Assembly: GCF_000979455.1 (NCBI RefSeq) | Contig: NZ_JJOY01000036.1 | Coordinates: 1 to 56,883 of the forward strand | Source of the DNA: Methanosarcina sp. 2.H.T.1A.6 | Lineage (GTDB): Archaea > Halobacteriota > Methanosarcinia > Methanosarcinales > Methanosarcinaceae | DNA: 56,883 bases | Direction of reading: 5' to 3' | Shown: positions 54,060-56,883 of the stretch, one piece after another | Layout of the letters: each line of letters starts with the position of its first letter | Numbering within the stretch: the stretch's first letter is position 1 | Notes under the pieces: generated by a model | Seen by the model: only the letters and a program-made list of their open reading frames with translations | Databases searched by the model: none | Told to the model about the DNA's origin: nothing | Translations under genes and position numbers: made by a program

Positions 54060-54082
54060 GAGTCTTTTTAATTTTTTCTGGT
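54060..54082. repeat. IS left terminal inverted repeat
   Basis: 23 bases that match 55627-55649 inverted without mismatch. Confidence 0.85.
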
Positions 54083-54270
54083 TCTTCTCCAATTTTAAAA
54101 AAACAATGGAATTTCACCCAAATCCCTTAACATTTTTCCTCATTTTGGAAAAATCGCTCCACTAATATCTAAATTTTGTACATCAATTTCTTATTTTTGC
54201 CATAATTATTCGATAGCTACCGCTGTAAAGCTGCAGATTAAAACTGAAAGTTTCCATTTACTCTTTACTT

Positions 54271-55557
54271 TTATCCATACTGGAATCTTGCCCTCATTAA
54301 GGGTGAGAATCCTTTCCATTTACCAGTACTGAAACACCGTTTGTTGAAATAAGTAAATAAATTGTAACAAAAATTAGTTAGACCACTATTGGTTTTAAAT
54401 GATCTTGCTTTGTCTACGATATCACCTATCAAAGAAAATATCTGTTCCATTGTATTATCTGTCTCAGGTGTAAACCCTTTTTTCAAGAAGCTTACATTTT
54501 TCTTGAAAATCTCTTCTGCATAAGAAATCGCTTTCTGAGACGCTTTTGAAAGTTCCAGATTAGAGTCGAATTCTCGTATCTTTTGAATACATACAACAGC
54601 ACTGATGACCGTATCAGAACGTATCAACTGACATATTTCATTGGACACAACCTTATCATTATCTGGAATATCTTCAATAGAGTTGAATTCTTCATAATAC
54701 CTCTTGCTAACGTTTTTTAATTGATGAAACACACAAAAGGAGTGAGCTACTTCAGGGAAGACACTCTTTACAGCTCCAATGATTGCTTTATCTTCATCAG
54801 AAACAATCTTTTGTATTTTGCCTTCAGGAAATCGGTTTTTTATTCGTCTGAAAAGAGGAATCAGAGCTTCAATTGTTGGTAATCTGTCAGTTACCTCAAA
54901 ATCCAAAACTACCTTTTCTTTAGTAGCAATAACGTAAACAGATTGATATCGCATTTTTTTCCATTCTTTTTCTGTAAGCTTTCTTCCAATCAATTCTTCA
55001 AGTCTCTTTTTCCATCCTTTTTTGATCCAATCCCCATCAACATACAATGTTTCATCAAAGCCAACCTTTTGATCTAAAAGTTCTTGCTTTGAAAGTTCTG
55101 CATGTTTCTGTTCATATAACCATAATGAAGTTGCACAAGGAGCTCTTCCACAGAAGGCTGTCAAGCCTTATGTATATGTTTCCCCAATTTGCCGAGAATT
55201 GTGTAGACTGCATCGTCCATCACATCTAACATTCATTTGTTTATCATAATATTCAGAACTGTAATTTGCAGAACCAGGAACACCAATAATCTGATCATGA
55301 AAAGGTTTCTTACAAACAGGACAAAACCAGTATGTAACATTGCGAGCTATAGTGCCGTGACTTGATAAAATAAAACGAGTGTAGTGAGAGTTCACATGTA
55401 ACTTATTGCCACAATCAGCACAATGAGTAGGAGATAATACGGAAAACATAGGATAGTATCGATTTCCAACCAAAACTTTTGGCAAAGGAATCATTATTTT
55501 ACCGTCAACTACCGTTTTTATCATTGACTTATCTATTGCGACATTTCCTTTTCCCAT
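54271..55557 (-). pseudogene. IS transposase split by an in-frame ochre codon
   Basis: Two frames in one register: codons 1-129 from ATG 55557, a TAA at 55168-55170, then 299 more codons to 54271. The N-terminal part has two CxxC pairs (CADCGNKL and CPVCKKPF), a zinc-ribbon. The C-terminal part is a DDE domain of the MULE/IS256-like kind: DETLYVDGDW (first Asp), KIVSDEDKAIIGAVKSVFPE with SFCVFHQLKNV (second Asp and the CxxH), and later Glu. The exact IS family is uncertain. The stop is ochre, not amber, so pyrrolysine cannot rescue it; the element is probably immobile unless helped in trans. Confidence 0.8.
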
Positions 55558-55626
55558 AAATAGAAAATTTATCTCAATATAATTAAAATATTACTGTTTT
55601 GCATGAGTTATGGAGAAAATATGAAG

Positions 55627-55649
55627 ACCAGAAAAAATTAAAAAGACTC
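55627..55649. repeat. IS right terminal inverted repeat
   Basis: The inverse of 54060-54082. The transposase start (55557) lies 70 bases inside it. Confidence 0.85.
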
Positions 55650-56368
55650 ATATATCGAAATTATTGAGCTCTTACTCTCGGCTTTTTAGAGCTATTTTTA
55701 GAGCACCTGAAAAATTACCTGCTGCCCTAGATATATGCAGCCATGAGCCTAATACAAAGCCTGTATTTACATTATAGACTTCAATCCAGAGAAACGAATA
55801 CTTCAGGTAAAAATATCAAAGATTCAAAACCTGTTTTCAAGAGTTCCACAGGCTACAAAGGAAACATACTCTTACAAAATCCTCTTAATTTGTCCTTTAA
55901 CCGGCTCTGTAGAAATCCTCTAAGTTCTATTTTTCCCAAAATAGATATAAAAATAAAATTGTAAAAATGCAGTAATTTACGAGAAAGATTATATTATGAA
56001 CTGGAAACCCCTGCATGGAAAGGACAGAAGAATTATACCTCCACCTCCACTGATTACTCTGGAAGTAAAGGAAGGATCTACCGAAGCAGAGATTTATAGA
56101 TCTAATAACTCTTTTTTCTTTGCTTCAAATTCTTCTTGAGTAATTATGCCATCATCATATTGAAATTCTAACAGCTTATGTTAGAAAAAACTCTCCTGCT
56201 AAAGGGGAATTAAAAGGAATTAGATAGCATATTACTATCTTTGATTTTCTTTTTATTCTATTGTATCATTAGAAAAGATTTTTTGCAACGGAACCCAAAT
56301 ATCTAGTGTACTTTTTTCCGGAATTATGTTCATTTTGAATTTTTTACAAGATATTTATAAGCATTTTA
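55650..56368. other. inter-IS spacer with gene debris
   Basis: The stretch between the first IS and the small membrane gene. A SHOCT fragment (56094-56180, minus) is the only recognisable coding trace. Plus-strand frames at 55743-55964 and 55996-56139 are low complexity or overlap that fragment and are not accepted. Confidence 0.5.
56094..56180 (-). pseudogene. SHOCT-domain C-terminal fragment
   Basis: The minus strand reads KLLEFQYDDGIITQEEFEAK then KKELLDL and a TAA. L-x-x-L...D-G-I-I-T-x-E-E-F-E-x-K-K is the SHOCT domain signature (short C-terminal domain of oligomerising membrane proteins). A TAA two codons upstream shows that the rest of the gene is gone. Confidence 0.7.
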
Positions 56369-56596
56369 TTAATCGGTCTGTATTGACGCACTTCTATGAA
56401 AAAGTTTTGAAATTCGAAAGCATATAAAGCTTAAAAGCCCCATAAATACTATCAAAAAGCCCATACCACCCTCACCATCTAAACAGGGAGGAATTGCAGC
56501 TAAGACTATAATGAAGAAAAGAACTGATAAAAGTTTAAAGATTAAGTAAAATGGTTGACTTAGCCACACAATGAAATCAGATGATATATTACTCAT
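56369..56596 (-). CDS. small two-helix membrane protein
   Basis: 75 residues. AGGAAG eight bases before the ATG supports translation. Two hydrophobic segments (about 15-36 and 44-62) are joined by a short loop with PPCLDGEGG. No family recognised. It lies between the two IS copies, downstream of nothing on its own strand, and close to the SHOCT fragment; the two could once have been one gene region, since SHOCT domains often follow membrane segments. Confidence 0.6.
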   Translation of the reverse strand: MSNISSDFIVWLSQPFYLIFKLLSVLFFIIVLAAIPPCLDGEGGMGFLIVFMGLLSFICFRISKLFHRSASIQTD

Positions 56597-56728
56597 TGTA
56601 TATACTTCCTGAATGACAATTATACTGTACTGCTATATAATATAAATGATATTTTGAAAATATATCGTTGTTTTCGCTTTAATTGTACATTAAATTCGAT
56701 AAAAAGATCAAATGTGGTCTAAAAATAT

Positions 56729-56883
56729 GAGTCTTTTTAATTTTTTCTGGTTCTTCTCCAATTTTAAAAAAACAATGGAATTTCACCCAAATCTCTTAAC
56801 ATTTTTCCTCATTTTGGAAAAATCGCTCCACTAATATCTAAATTTTGTACATCAATTTCTTATTTTTGCCATAATTATTCGAT
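56729..56883 (-). mobile_element. left end of a second IS copy (truncated by window)
   Basis: 155 bases identical to 54060-54214 apart from one change, in the same orientation. It runs off the window, so the rest of the copy must lie to the right. It begins exactly at the same terminal G as the first copy, so this is a true element end. Confidence 0.9.

Larger units (their letters stand above)
54060..55649 (-). mobile_element. 1.59-kb insertion sequence with 23-bp inverted ends
   Basis: The left end at 54060 (GAGTCTTTTTAATTTTTTCT...) is repeated inverted at the right end (55627-55649); 23 bases are perfect. The single transposase gene reads from right to left. No target duplication is evident: the left flank is TTAAAGTAA and the right flank ATATATCG. 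A second copy of the left end begins at 56729. Confidence 0.85.

Noticed and set aside
55743-55964. 73-codon frame on the plus strand
   Set aside because: No family and no ribosome site; the composition is that of spacer DNA.
55996-56139. 47-codon frame on the plus strand
   Set aside because: It overlaps, on the opposite strand, a clear SHOCT domain fragment, which explains the openness.

Overview
The window reads as chromosome of a Methanosarcina-type methanogenic archaeon. The evidence is indirect but consistent: AT-rich DNA with archaeal TATA-like boxes, GTG/TTG starts, a PGF-CTERM-like anchor, cohesin/dockerin surface proteins, an archaeosortase, indolepyruvate:ferredoxin oxidoreductase, a CooC nickel ATPase, and an in-frame UAG inside a well-conserved gene, which is what a pyrrolysine-using genome can show. 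No rRNA, tRNA or CRISPR array was recognised.

Layout. 1-124: end of an IS200/IS605-like element (hairpins only). 124-963 (-): archaeosortase-like protease. 1337-16535 (+): a long surface-glycan locus with a NodB-like protein, FemAB-like transferase, DegT aminotransferase, hexapeptide acyltransferase, DUF354 protein, WbqC-like protein, GNAT, PIG-L deacetylase, two GT2, two GT4, a polytopic glycosyltransferase-like protein, a Wzx-type flippase and a pyruvyl transferase. 17699-23383 (+): three secreted cohesin proteins, one a beta-helix protein with its own dockerin and one with a PGF-pre-PGF domain and a membrane anchor. 23433-24410 (-) is a MraY/GPT-type enzyme that could start a lipid-linked glycan. 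25218-29452: VanZ-like protein, iorBA, cooC.

30355-52840 is an accessory, defence-like region: a YwgA/Panacea-like protein with an HD phosphohydrolase; a 670-residue membrane protein; a DUF262 (GmrSD-like) gene split by one in-frame UAG; a four-gene cassette (DUF499 ATPase, DUF3780, DUF1156 methyltransferase, PLD-helicase) that resembles the helicase-methylase-ATPase (Hma) defence type and uses CGN arginine codons far more than its neighbours; a short tyrosine recombinase; and a large SEC-C protein with a PD-(D/E)XK-like C-terminus.

53238-56883 is a mobile-element graveyard: a group II intron without a reverse transcriptase, a 1.59-kb insertion sequence with 23-bp inverted ends and a transposase stopped by an ochre codon, a SHOCT gene fragment, a small membrane protein, and the left end of a second copy of the same insertion sequence cut by the window edge.

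The most interesting items are the amber-containing DUF262 gene, the cohesin/dockerin cluster beside a glycan locus, the RT-less group II intron, and the uncharacterised genes of the accessory region.
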